Shown one piece after another: positions 44,323-52,885 of a stretch of DNA of 64,000 nt. Both the position numbers and the translations under genes were made by a program. The DNA is from VXYL01 sp963666465 (GTDB lineage: Bacteria; Pseudomonadota; Gammaproteobacteria; Pseudomonadales; Azotimanducaceae). The notes under the pieces were generated by a model, which was not told the origin of the DNA, ran no database searches, and saw nothing but the letters and a program-made list of their open reading frames with translations. Each line of letters starts with the position of its first letter. Position 1 is the stretch's first letter. Location of the stretch: the NCBI GenBank assembly GCA_963666465.1, contig OY762824.1, forward strand, positions 3,410,001 to 3,474,000, in the 5' to 3' direction.

Positions 44323-45168
44323 ATGCTGCGTTGGAAGATCGGCGACGTCACGGTCACTCGCGTTGTGGAGCTCACTTCCGCGAGCGTCGGCAACTACATC
44401 CTGCCGCAGGCCAATGCCGGGAACATCGGCGCCATCGACTGGATCGGGCCCTTTGTGGAAGCCGACAAGCGATTGGTGCTCTCGTTCCACAGCCTGGTGA
44501 TCGAGTCGGGCGGGCAGACCATCGTCGTTGACACCTGCATCGGCAACGGCAAGGAGCGCAACTATCCGCGCTGGAATCGGATGCAGACGAGTTTCCTTGC
44601 GGATTTCGCCGAGGCCGGCTTCATCCCGGATGGGGTGGACACGGTGCTGTGCACCCACATGCATGTGGATCATGTGGGCTGGAACACGCGGCTGGTGGAG
44701 GGCCGCTGGGCGCCGACGTTCGGCAATGCCCGCTATCTCTACGCCGAGAAGGAGTGGGCGCACTGGCGCGAGCAGTCGCAGGAGGAATACGGGCCGGTGA
44801 TCGAAGACTCGGTGCAGCCCATTTTCGACGCGGGCCTGGCGTATCTGGTGGCCGAGGACAGCGTGGTCAACGACGAAGTGCGGCTGGAGCCGACGCCTGG
44901 GCACACCCCCGGCCACGTCAGCGTTCACGTCACCTCACGTGGCGAAGAGGCGGTCATCACCGGCGACATGATCCACCACCCCTGCCAGATTGCCCACCCT
45001 GATTGGTCCACCACCGCCGACACGGATCAGGACGCCGCCGCCGTGACAAGGCAGGCGTTCATCGAACGCTACGCCGACCGCCCGGTACTCATCATCGGCA
45101 CCCACTTCGCGGGCCCCACCGCCGGCCACCTCCGCAAGGACGGCGACACATGGCGGCTCGATTGCTGA
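44323..45168 (+). CDS. MBL-fold metallohydrolase
   Basis: The 281-residue protein of the metallo-beta-lactamase fold has the zinc motif THMHVDHVGWN, then LEPTPGHTPGHVSVHV, VITGDMIHHP and IIGTHFAGPTAG. This set gives a dinuclear zinc site as in quorum-quenching lactonases and related hydrolases. No signal peptide, so cytoplasmic. The substrate is not known; the N-terminal WKIGDVTVTRVVELTS stretch is common in this subfamily. Confidence 0.93.
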   Translation: MLRWKIGDVTVTRVVELTSASVGNYILPQANAGNIGAIDWIGPFVEADKRLVLSFHSLVIESGGQTIVVDTCIGNGKERNYPRWNRMQTSFLADFAEAGFIPDGVDTVLCTHMHVDHVGWNTRLVEGRWAPTFGNARYLYAEKEWAHWREQSQEEYGPVIEDSVQPIFDAGLAYLVAEDSVVNDEVRLEPTPGHTPGHVSVHVTSRGEEAVITGDMIHHPCQIAHPDWSTTADTDQDAAAVTRQAFIERYADRPVLIIGTHFAGPTAGHLRKDGDTWRLDC

Positions 45169-45254
45169 CCTCATCAGAAGCGCAATCGCAGTGCATGCTG
45201 CGTCTGGTAGTGGCTCACTTTGGCTTGTGCAGTACCTGGCGCCGTCCTCCGGGG

Positions 45255-45291
45255 GGAGGGCGTCCCGCCCTCCATCGCGCCGCAAGGCGCG
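45255..45291. repeat. Bipartite intergenic palindrome
   Basis: GGAGGGCG-TCC-CGCCCTCC at 45,255-45,273, then GCGCC-GCAA-GGCGC at about 45,278-45,291. It lies between the convergent MBL-fold and glyoxalase-family genes, where it could end transcription from both sides. I see no other feature in this 290-bp gap. Confidence 0.78.
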
Positions 45292-45458
45292 CAGAGCGCT
45301 CGCAGCGGGGGAACGGAACGGCGTGGCGTGAGGACCGGTGATGCGCAGGTGACCATTGGGGGCATGTGGCTGAATCTTGTGGGTTAGGGGATAGCCCTGT
45401 GGCGACTGCTGGTAGGGCGTGGGTTCGCCGGCGGACTTGATGGCGGGGTACAGGCGAG

Positions 45459-45809
45459 CTACTTGGCGGGTTGGAAGAGGGCGAAGGAGGCGCCGGCGTT
45501 GTCTGTGATGCGAACGGTGCGGCCGTGGTCGCCCATGTCGCGCACTTCGCCCACCTTGCCGCCGGCGGCGCGGGCCTCGGTCATGCTCACTTCCAGCGAG
45601 GGCACCTGAAAGACGGGCAGCCACTCGCCGGGGGCGGCGCCGAGGGCTTCCTCATCGGCGGCGAGGGCGAAGGAGGCATCGCCCGTGTCGAACTGTGCCC
45701 AGCGGTCGCCGTCGCGGAATCGCAGCTTGAAGCCGAGCGTCTCGTAGAAGCGACACTGCGTGTGAAGGTCGTGCGCGTGGACGAAAACCTGTCGCAAACG
45801 TTCGATCAT
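45459..45809 (-). CDS. VOC-family (glyoxalase-like) protein
   Basis: The 116-residue protein with the vicinal oxygen chelate fold has QVFVHAHDLHTQCRFYETLGF at the N-terminus, then LRFRDGDRWAQFDTGDASFAL and VREVRD-type strands ending DNAGASFALFQPAK. Such proteins bind a metal with His/Glu residues from paired beta-alpha-beta modules. The substrate is unknown. It is divergent from the HepT-MntA toxin-antitoxin pair. Confidence 0.88.
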   Translation of the reverse strand: MIERLRQVFVHAHDLHTQCRFYETLGFKLRFRDGDRWAQFDTGDASFALAADEEALGAAPGEWLPVFQVPSLEVSMTEARAAGGKVGEVRDMGDHGRTVRITDNAGASFALFQPAK

Positions 45810-45970
45810 GACTCTTGCACGCTTGGCCCAGTTGCGAAACGAAGCGCACATTGTAGGGCGCCGCACGAGGTGGCACTCGATCGAAGGAGCTTTCGATCGA
45901 AGGTGCCTTCGCGGCAGAGCGCTCCTTTGCGACAATCAAGCTCGGATTGCGCGGGAGGCTTGACTGACCG

Positions 45971-46390
45971 ATGAGCGACGACACCCCCCGATGGCACTAC
46001 CGCTTCGCCAACTATGGGCGTGCCTTTGCGTTGCTGCGCGAAGCCATCGAAGGGATGCAGGAGGCGCCGCTGACGCAGCTCGAGAAAGAGGGGGTGATCC
46101 AGCGGTTCGAGTACACGATGGAACTCGCCTGGAAGGTGATGAAGGATTACCTGGAGCATCAGGGGGTGGTGCTCGGGCAAGTCACGCCCAGGGCGGTGCT
46201 GAGGCGAGCGTTTGAGGCGAAGCTGGTCGCCGACGGCCAGATCTGGATGGATGCGCTCGATGCTCGCAATCGGATGTCGCACACGTACGACCTCACGACG
46301 TTCGAGGAGGTGATCGAGCAAATCGGCCGCCGCTATCTTGCGGCGATGGAAGAGCTGCACCTGTTCCTGCTCGAGCAGCGAAGCTTGTGA
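45971..46390 (+). CDS. hepT: HEPN-domain RNase toxin HepT
   Basis: The 139-residue protein of the nucleotidyltransferase-substrate-binding (HI0074) family has the active site ARNRMSHTY, a full RX4HXY motif (Arg99, His104, Tyr106). Toxins of this type cleave RNA and are switched off when the partner MntA adds AMP groups to the tyrosine. It overlaps the MntA gene by GTGA. The gene order toxin first, then antitoxin, is usual. The FEYTMELAWKVMKDYLE segment is a hallmark of the family. Confidence 0.92.
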   Translation: MSDDTPRWHYRFANYGRAFALLREAIEGMQEAPLTQLEKEGVIQRFEYTMELAWKVMKDYLEHQGVVLGQVTPRAVLRRAFEAKLVADGQIWMDALDARNRMSHTYDLTTFEEVIEQIGRRYLAAMEELHLFLLEQRSL

Positions 46391-46755
46391 CGCGGGACCA
46401 TGGACTGTCGGCGGGGACGCTGTCGACACTGGCGGAAATCTTCGCTCGCTGTGGCCACGGGGTCACGCGGGTGGACCTCTTTGGTTCCCGAGCCATGGGA
46501 ACGCATCGGCCGAACTCCGACATCGACCTCGTCGTGTATGGAAACGTTGCGGAGGCAACCATCGATCGCCTCCATACGGAATGTCTGGAGAGCAGCCTGC
46601 CGGTGTCGGTGGACATCACCAGCTACGAACGCGCCTTTGCGCCGCTGCGTAGGCACATCGACGTGGTGGGCCGCTGCCTCTTCAGCGGCAATGCGCTGAG
46701 GGGTCAGGCGCAGGGTTCGCGTTCGATCATCTGGTGCAGGTCGTCCAAGGAGTAG
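46387..46755 (+). CDS. mntA: Minimal nucleotidyltransferase antitoxin MntA
   Basis: The 122-residue protein has the complete GSX10DXD motif: Gly33-Ser34 and Asp45-x-Asp47 in FGSRAMG...NSDIDLVV. MntA enzymes inactivate HepT by AMP transfer. It starts with a GTG that overlaps the hepT stop. The last 17 codons run antiparallel into the reductase gene (46,704-47,675). The C-terminal sequence after VDVVGRCLF (about residue 98) looks unrelated to the family, so the native stop may have been lost by a small deletion. Confidence 0.9.
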   Translation: MTRDHGLSAGTLSTLAEIFARCGHGVTRVDLFGSRAMGTHRPNSDIDLVVYGNVAEATIDRLHTECLESSLPVSVDITSYERAFAPLRRHIDVVGRCLFSGNALRGQAQGSRSIIWCRSSKE

Positions 46756-47675
46756 TGGCCCGTGGTGAGGCCTTCGCGAAGGACCTGGTTGGCGAGGCGT
46801 TGGACGACCGCGTTGGCCGGGGTGGGGACGCCGTGCAGGCGGCCCAGGGTGACGATCTCGCCGTTGAGGTAGTCCACTTCGAGGTTGCCGGTGCCGCGCA
46901 TCATGCTTTGCAGGGAGGAGCCGCCGTGGCGATCGTGGCCGGGAACGGGGGCGCCGCCAATGTTGGAGCGCCGGGCACGGTCTTCTTCGGCGGTAGAGCA
47001 GTCGATGCCGGCCGCCTTGTAGCAGGCGAGAGCTTCCTCCCTGAGGGTGGCTGCGAGATCGCGGAAGCCGCCGCCGGTGACGGCCTGCACGGCGTTGTTG
47101 AGGTTGGCGAGGAGCTTGGAGTATTTCTGCCGCATCACGCGGGGGTCTGCGGCGCAGGTGAAGCCGGCGGTGGTGAGCGCGGCCGCGACTTCGGTGATGA
47201 AGTCGTCCACGCCGGCAGGATAGACCCCCGCGTCGAGGCCCCCGGCACTGCCTTCGGCGAAGTTGATGACGACGCCGGGTTCGAGGTGCTCGGCCGGCAG
47301 GAACACCACCATGCCGTAGGTGTGCGGGAAGCGACGCAGCGCCATGCGCTCGTTGTCGACGCCGTTCTGGCAACAGATGACTCGGGCGGCATCGCCGACG
47401 GCGCCTTGCAGGTCGCGCAGCGCCTGCTCGGTGTGCTGCGACTTCATGCAGAGGATCACGGCGTCGTCCGGCGCGATGTTCGCGTCTTCCGGGTGTTGGG
47501 CGCAGTCGATGCGGAGTCGCACATCCTGGGTTGGGGAGACGAAACGCAGGCCGTCCCTGGCGATGGCCGCAAAGTGCCCGCCGCGGGCGATGAGAGTGAC
47601 GTCGAAGCCAGCCTGATGCAGCCGGGCGCCAATGGTGCCACCGATGCCGCCAGCACCGTAGATCACGAAACGCAT
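46704..47675 (-). CDS. Ketopantoate reductase-family protein
   Basis: The 323-residue NADP-dependent reductase has the Rossmann motif FVIYGAGGIGGTIGARL at the N-terminus, the conserved MKSQHTEQAL, CCQNGVDNE, and the catalytic lysine in QKYSKLLANLNNA. The C-terminal helical domain contains a metal- or substrate-binding-like stretch (GIDCSTAEEDRARR). PanE makes pantoate for coenzyme A; many paralogues act on other 2-oxo acids, and this one stands away from other pan genes. Its 3' end overlaps the mntA 3' end by 52 bp, convergent. Confidence 0.9.
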   Translation of the reverse strand: MRFVIYGAGGIGGTIGARLHQAGFDVTLIARGGHFAAIARDGLRFVSPTQDVRLRIDCAQHPEDANIAPDDAVILCMKSQHTEQALRDLQGAVGDAARVICCQNGVDNERMALRRFPHTYGMVVFLPAEHLEPGVVINFAEGSAGGLDAGVYPAGVDDFITEVAAALTTAGFTCAADPRVMRQKYSKLLANLNNAVQAVTGGGFRDLAATLREEALACYKAAGIDCSTAEEDRARRSNIGGAPVPGHDRHGGSSLQSMMRGTGNLEVDYLNGEIVTLGRLHGVPTPANAVVQRLANQVLREGLTTGHYSLDDLHQMIEREPCA

Positions 47676-48074
47676 GGATTGCCTCCAGTGGAGAGTCGCC
47701 GATGCGAGCGTACGCGAACGCGGGCAGGTGTTCCATTGAGGAGGCTGGTTGGTCGCGGAGTACCTCCCTTGTCTGCGGCCGGGCATCGAAGCTCTTGCAC
47801 GCGCCGCCGGCGCGTCGGTTGGGTGGAATCGCTCGCCACCTTGCCCACGTTGCCGGTGTCGGGGCTCAGGGAGCTGATCGATGCGGCCGAGGCATACCAC
47901 AACGAGCACGTTCGCGGGATTGCAGGTGGATCGCCAAGCTGATCAAGGCGCGGGAACGAAGCTCGGCAGGCGCGGCCGTACAAGAGGCGCCGCGTCAAGG
48001 CGGCGTGGATTTCGAACGGATACACTATCCGCTCGGTGGTGGAGCGACCGTCGTCACCAAGGAGGGGGACAACC
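47676..48074. other. Intergenic region, no gene recognised
   Basis: These 399 bp hold a decayed palindrome CGCGCCGCCGGCGCG near 47,801. A plus-strand stretch just before the next gene (about 47,850-47,940) reads LRELIDAAEAYHNEHVRGIAGGS and could be a fragment of a lost gene. A strong ribosome site (AAGGAGGGGG) for the next gene is at 48,059-48,068. Confidence 0.5.
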
Positions 48075-48551
48075 GTGAAACCCATGACCGGCGCGGTCGT
48101 GGCCGCAATCGCGATGGCGTGCATGTCTGCTGCGCCGGCCCCGATGCCGACCGTCGGCAACCTCGAAACGGTGCAGGACCGGGACGGCGAGACCGTGCTC
48201 GTGGCCCGGGTCACGGTTGGAGGCAGCATCGTGGGCTTCGCCCTGTCGTGCGACGACGCACGTCCGCTGATGACGGTGTTCCTGGGGCCGTTCCCGCCGC
48301 GGCTCCAAGCCCTGCAGCTAACGACCCGCACCGCCGCGGGTGCCGTCTCCCGGTTCGGGAACGCGTTCCGCGCCGACGTGGCGAGCGGGTTCCACAGCCC
48401 GCGACTCGCGGGCGACGACCTCGACCGCTTCCTGTCGGCCGTAACCGAGCCCGGCACCCTCGTCTCGAACGGCTACGGTGCCTACCGGGTCGAGTTGACG
48501 TCGAACGAACGAAAGACGCTGACGACGTTCCTCGAAGACTGCGGACGATGA
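48075..48551 (+). CDS. Secreted protein of unknown function
   Basis: The 158-residue product starts with a GTG 8 bp after AAGGAGGGGG; an ATG 9 bp later is too far. The signal peptide is AVVAAIAMACMSAAPAP. The mature part has two cysteines (ALSCDDARP and LEDCGR) that may form a disulfide, and strands such as TVLVARVTVGGSIVGFALS. I do not recognise the family. It overlaps the next membrane protein gene by ATGA. Confidence 0.75.
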   Translation: MKPMTGAVVAAIAMACMSAAPAPMPTVGNLETVQDRDGETVLVARVTVGGSIVGFALSCDDARPLMTVFLGPFPPRLQALQLTTRTAAGAVSRFGNAFRADVASGFHSPRLAGDDLDRFLSAVTEPGTLVSNGYGAYRVELTSNERKTLTTFLEDCGR

Positions 48552-49096
48552 CCGGCCCGGGCAAGCGCCTGACCGTCGTCACAGTGGCCTGCGTCCTCAT
48601 CGGACTCGCCGCCGTCGTGGCGGCGTGGCGGAACCCGGACGGCGGATTCACGGTGCTGACCACCGCCGCAGGCTGGCCCTGGGCATGGGCCGCCCTCGAG
48701 GGCGGCCTCGTGTGGCGGGTCGGCCGCGCCACGCAGGCATCGGGCCTCGAGCATGCGCTCGCCGCCTATGCCGCCGGCGGCGTGTGGGCCGTCGTGCTCG
48801 GGACGCTCGTGTTCGCTGTCTGGGGCATCGAACTCCCGGGGGGGTCCCAACTGCCCTGCGGACCGCTGGAACCGCTGTGCGCAGTTCTCACGTGCATGGC
48901 GGCAGCATGCGTTATGTGTGGCTGGACCCTGGGATTGGTCTTCCCGGCACTGCTCCCGCCCGCTGCCGCTTGGACGACCGCCCGGCTGCTCGGAACGCGA
49001 CCGCCCGGTCGGGCCTGGATGCGCGGCGCCGTCGCGCTGACCACCGTGTGCTGGCTCGTCGTGCTGCTGACCGGACTGGCGCTCGCGTTCGCGTGA
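48548..49096 (+). CDS. Polytopic membrane protein of unknown function
   Basis: The 182-residue protein has four or five hydrophobic segments (VVTVACVLIGLAAVVAAW, AGGVWAVVLGTLVFAVWGI, VLTCMAAACVMCGWTLGLVF, LTTVCWLVVLLTGLALAFA). Its start overlaps the secreted protein stop, so they form a two-gene operon. No motif is recognised. The two may work together in the envelope. Confidence 0.75.
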   Translation: MTGPGKRLTVVTVACVLIGLAAVVAAWRNPDGGFTVLTTAAGWPWAWAALEGGLVWRVGRATQASGLEHALAAYAAGGVWAVVLGTLVFAVWGIELPGGSQLPCGPLEPLCAVLTCMAAACVMCGWTLGLVFPALLPPAAAWTTARLLGTRPPGRAWMRGAVALTTVCWLVVLLTGLALAFA

Positions 49097-49159
49097 GGGT
49101 GCCTGGTCCGCCAGGGCGCCGCGCCCCCGCGAGCGGCGCCGATCGCGCAATCGGCGCCG

Positions 49160-49579
49160 GCGAGAGCGGGTTCGCGCTCCACGGTGGCGTCGATGGTGGC
49201 GCCAACCCGTTCGCCGCGATCTCGCGCCGACAGGCCACCGCTGACGATGCAGAACTCCACCCCGGCATCGCGGAAGCCAGTCATCGATTCCTCAGGTCGG
49301 TGAACAGGCCCGGTAGTCCGGGGTAGAACATCGAGTCGAGACCCGCGCCGAATTTCCGCAAGTCTTCGTTGCGCAAAGAGCCGAATGGCTGATCGTGACC
49401 GACACGATCCAGTATGAGGCGCAGATACGCGAGGGGTGGTCATACCCCTCGCTTACGAGGGCGGATGCCAACTCGCTCCAGAACTTCTCTGGATCGACCC
49501 CATAGCGCCTGAGCAGCGCCGTGGTCGAATCGGGGACAAGCGTGTCGTCAAAGTCAAAAATGACGGCGATGGTTGCCAC
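49160..49579 (-). pseudogene. HAD-family phosphatase, frameshifted
   Basis: The start at 49,579 encodes MATIAVIFDFDDTLVPDST, the HAD nucleophile motif (DFDDT), then RRYGVDPEKFWSELASALVSEGYD. One frameshift near 49,440 continues as PLAYLRLILDRVGHDQPFGS and GAGLDSMFYPGLPGLFTDLR. A second near 49,280 gives RDAGVEFCIVSGGL, the motif II region. After about 49,160 no match is seen, and the lysine and final acidic motifs are gone. The gene is dead. Confidence 0.8.
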
Positions 49580-49595
49580 GCAGCCTCCGCTTGGG

Positions 49596-49760
49596 CTACG
49601 CCTGAACCGTGGAAGAGGGCGGGGCCTCTTTCGCGGCGGCTTGTCGTGATTGGTTCTCCCTTTCGCGTGCCTTGCGCACTTGTGCCATGGCCGAATGCAG
49701 GTTGTCGCGCAACTTCATGAAGTGCGCCGCATTTTGATTGGTTCGCGCTTGCTTTGGCAT
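49596..49760 (-). CDS. Small basic protein
   Basis: The 54-residue frame from an ATG at 49,760 (GGGAG about 7 bp upstream) encodes MPKQARTNQNAAHFMKLRDN and a charged helix MAQVRKARERENQSRQAAA. Not recognised. Position and ribosome site are reasonable, but so short a frame could be chance. It precedes the HAD pseudogene on the same strand. Confidence 0.4.
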   Translation of the reverse strand: MPKQARTNQNAAHFMKLRDNLHSAMAQVRKARERENQSRQAAAKEAPPSSTVQA

Positions 49761-49812
49761 TGGGCTGCTCCCACGAAGAATCACGGGAAACCGTGGCACA
49801 TGCGGCCGGACA

Positions 49813-50685
49813 TCAGCGGGCATCGGCGACGCGGGAAGAAAAGAGGTCACTTGGAGCGAACGCGTCGCGGTAACCGGCGTTCTTCATGCGTTGGTAGCGC
49901 CATTCCCAGGGGGATTCGCGGAGGCGGTTGGGGCCGTTGCGGATGTCAAAGGGGATGGCGGCGGCCTTGGGGAAGTGGCTGAAGATGAGGAGGCGTCGGG
50001 GGTCGCTGGTGGGGTTTGGGCCGGAGGTGTGGATCAGGCGGCTGTGGAAGAAGACGATGGAGCCGGCCGGGGCGACCGCGGCCACGGCGTCGGCGCGATT
50101 GAGGGTGCCATCGGGCACTTCCAGGCCGTTGCGCACGCGCAGGTGCTCGACGTGGCGGACGTGGGTGCCGGGGAAGACCAGCATCGGGCCGTTGTCGGTG
50201 CGGCAGTCGTCGATGGCGATGGCGGTGGAGATGACCTCCGGCGGATAGTCGTTGTATTTGTAGTAGGCGTAGTCGTTGTGGACGGGGAAGCGGTCGTCGT
50301 CGGCTGGGGTCTGGAAGCGCTCCATCTCGGGAGCGGTGGCGATGGCGTCGGGGAGGGGCTGCTTGTAGTTCAGCTTCTCTTCGAACAGCACCGGTTCGTC
50401 GGCCATGAGTTCGGCCAAGGGGCCAAGCAGGCGATCGTCGCGGGCGAATTCCGCGAAGGCTGGGGCGAGGTCCAGGACGGGCTGGATCTTGCGCACGACG
50501 ATGCCGCCGCTAACGCGACGGCGGATGTCGAGGCGGCGGCTTTGGCGCTCGTTGGCGATGGACGAGTTGAGGATCAGGTGCAGGATGAATTCCGCATCCT
50601 CGCGCATGAGCGCAACTTCGTCGGCGTTGAAGACGGCCGGCAGGATGCGATAGCCATCGCGGCCGAAGTTCGAAGCAGAGTCCAT
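49813..50685 (-). CDS. Phytanoyl-CoA dioxygenase-family protein
   Basis: The 290-residue Fe(II)/2-oxoglutarate oxygenase has the first metal ligands HND in FPVHNDYAYYKY, the distal region GPMLVFPGTHVRHVEHL, and the distal His plus 2-oxoglutarate-binding Arg in FFHSRLIHTSGPN...PRRLL. The N-terminus is typical (FGRDGYRILPAVFNADEVA). It hydroxylates an unknown small molecule in the cytoplasm. The start at 50,685 is clear. It is divergent from the 5'-nucleotidase gene. Confidence 0.92.
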   Translation of the reverse strand: MDSASNFGRDGYRILPAVFNADEVALMREDAEFILHLILNSSIANERQSRRLDIRRRVSGGIVVRKIQPVLDLAPAFAEFARDDRLLGPLAELMADEPVLFEEKLNYKQPLPDAIATAPEMERFQTPADDDRFPVHNDYAYYKYNDYPPEVISTAIAIDDCRTDNGPMLVFPGTHVRHVEHLRVRNGLEVPDGTLNRADAVAAVAPAGSIVFFHSRLIHTSGPNPTSDPRRLLIFSHFPKAAAIPFDIRNGPNRLRESPWEWRYQRMKNAGYRDAFAPSDLFSSRVADAR

Positions 50686-50842
50686 ATGCCGCCTATCATA
50701 GCGTTCCTCCGATGGCTGGCTGCGGATGAACAAGTTGCTTCGCAACAGGGAGGGGCGCGTCTTCGGAGGGCGGGCGTCTTGCCCCTCGTGCGGCCGCCAG
50801 GCGCGTCCACACGAACGTGCCCGTATCTGCGCCGAGCAGGCA

Positions 50843-51754
50843 GTGCGACTCGCATCGCGGTGCCTTGCCGTTGCCCTGCTCGCCATCGCGCTTGGTGCCG
50901 GAGCGGAATCGCGCCCGCGCACGCTGCTGATCCTGCACACCAACGACATCCACGGCCATGTGGAGGATGCGGCGCGTTTTGCCGCGCACTTTCGAGAGCG
51001 CAAGGCGACGCGGGATGACGTGTTGATCGTCGATGCGGGCGATGCCATCACGGGCACGCCGCTGTCGTCCACATTCGAGGGCTTGCCGATCTTCGAGATC
51101 ACCTCGGCGATGGGCTATGACGCCGCCGCCCTCGGCAACCACGAATTCGACCATGGCTGGCGGCGCATCGCCGCGTTTCGCGAGGCGGCGAACCATCCGC
51201 TGCTGGCCGCCAATGTACGCGGGCCCGATGGCGAGCTCATCGCCGATGCGGGGTGGACAGTGCGCCGCGTCAACGGCATCGACGTGGGCTTGATCGGGGT
51301 GCTGACCGAGAGGTCGGGGCGGATGATCATCCGGCAGGGCAACGAGGGCGTGACGTTCGAGCCGGTGCGGGAGACGCTGCGCCGGTTGGTGCCCCAGGTG
51401 CGGGCCCAGTCGGACATCGTGGTGGTGCTGTCGCACGTCGGGCATGAGGAGGAGCTGGCGCTTGCCGAAGAGGTCGAGGGCATCGACGTCATCATTGGCG
51501 GACATTCGCATACGTTGCTTGAAGAGCCGGCTTGGTCGGGCACCACCGTCGTCACCCAGGCGCACCATAGCCTGAAGCGGCTTGGCTGGCTGTTTCTGCG
51601 GGTGGACACGGAAGCGGATCGGATGTACTTCATTGACGCCGGCTTCACGCCAGTCTCCGAGCAGCCGCCGCCGGATGCGCATGTGCAGGCGTTGGTCGAT
51701 CGGCACGAGGCGCGCGCAGGCAGATCGATGGAGCGGGTGCTCGGGGGTTGCTAG
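50843..51754 (+). pseudogene. 5'-nucleotidase/metallophosphatase, C-terminus removed by IS630 insertion
   Basis: A signal-peptide-like start (GTG at 50,843, LAVALLAIALGAGAES) leads into a calcineurin-like domain with the metal-binding motifs LHTNDIHGH, VDAGDAITG, LGNHEFDHGW, LSHVGHEEE and GGHSHTLLE. Family members are about 500-550 residues; here the reading stops at about 303 in LGGC, exactly at the TAG where an IS630-type sequence begins (51,751). The nucleotide-binding C-terminal domain is missing and not found beyond the element. An upstream in-frame ATG at 50,726 would add residues encoded by palindromic DNA. The remnant may still fold but is probably not a functional nucleotidase. Confidence 0.85.
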
Positions 51755-51768
51755 TGTTTTGTCATTCG

Positions 51769-52860
51769 TCAAATGTCGGGTAGAGGCGTTTCAGACGCAA
51801 GGCGAGCGTCTTCGGTGGCGAACTGCCAGTCGACCTTGGCTCGGATGCGATCGCGGGCGGCCTGCCAGGCGGCGACCTCCCGGCGCAGGACGGCGATGTC
51901 GTCGATGCGGCGGTTGAGGCACTGGCGGATCATGACGTTGATCTCGGTCTCCGCGACGTGGGCCAGCTGCCGTGCCTGGGGGTGTGGACGAAGTCGAAGC
52001 GGTCGCGCAGCGCCTTGGCCCGGGCCGGCGGAAAGGTCTCGCAGAGCGCGCCCGGACGATGGGTGTTGAGGTTGTCCATGACCAGCGTGATCCTCTCGGC
52101 GCCGGCGTGGCGGCCGGCGATGTCGTCGAGGAAGTGCGCCCAGTCGGTCTTGGTCCTGCGCTCGGTCACCTTGGTCATGCGCCGCCCTGCCAGGGGTTCG
52201 GTGGCCACGAAGCCGTTGCAGGCGCCCAGACGGCGGCACTCGTGTCCTCGCGTTCGGGCCGACCGGGTTCGGCCGGAATCGACGGTCGGCACTGGCCGAT
52301 CAGTTGCCGCCGGGGCGTCTCGTCCATGCACACGACCGGGCGCGCCGGATCGTGGGGACGCCGGCAGACGTCGAGCACCTCTTCCATCGCCGCGGCGAAG
52401 TCGGCGTTGCGCTGCGGCGGAATCACCCAGCCGATGCGCCGCCACGGCTTGAGGGCGTTTTTTTCAGAACGCGACGCACCGTCTCGTGCGACACGCTGTC
52501 GACGTGGCCGAGTTCGACCACCCGGTCCGCCAGAAGACGCAGCGACCACTGCGCGTGCCCCTCGGGCGGGTCCCCGCAGCCGAGCGCCACCAGACGCGCC
52601 TCGAAGTCGCCGTCGGCCTTGCGGACGCAGGTCGGCCGGCGACCCTGGCGACCGCCGAGGGCCGCCTCCATGCCTTCTTCGACGAACCGCCTCTTCACCC
52701 GGTCCACCTTGCGCGCGCTGATGCGGAGAATCTCCGCGATGTCCTCGCCGCGCGCGCGTCGCCCGTTGAACGCGCCCTCGTCGCAGTTGAGCAGGATCAG
52801 CGCGTTGACCACCTTCTGCGACTGGTGCGAGCCCTTGCGCGTGATCCGCGACAGCCCAAG
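51769..52860 (-). pseudogene. IS630-family transposase, nearly full length but frameshifted
   Basis: From about 52,860 the sequence encodes an N-terminal helix-turn-helix (ALILLNCDEGAFNGRRARGE, AEILRISARKVDRVKRRF), then GHAQWSLRLLADRVVELGHV. A shift near 52,460 continues as WVIPPQRNADFAAAMEEVLD and CMDETPRRQLIGQ with the first catalytic Asp. Further shifts (near 52,220 and 51,970) join ATEPLAGRRMTKVTERRTK, LVMDNLNTHRPGAL with the second Asp, and AETEINVMIRQCLNRR with the third acid. At least three frameshifts make it inactive. The left end TAGTGT at 51,751 matches the other IS630 copy at 2,269. Confidence 0.85.
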
Positions 52861-52878
52861 CCGTCCTGTCACCCTGTC
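52852..52878 (+). repeat. 27-bp fragment of repeat R
   Basis: CAGCCCAAGCCGTCCTGTCA and the following 7 bp equal positions 31,801-31,827 of repeat R copy 1. It marks the right end of the IS630 copy, directly before the coiled-coil gene. It suggests that the R element and the IS630 copy are mechanistically linked or inserted at the same hot spot. Confidence 0.75.
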
Positions 52879-52885
52879 CAGCCGG

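Noticed and set aside
8110..45291. CRISPR array
   Set aside because: The repeats are palindromic, scattered and lack regular 30-40 bp spacers; no cas gene is present.
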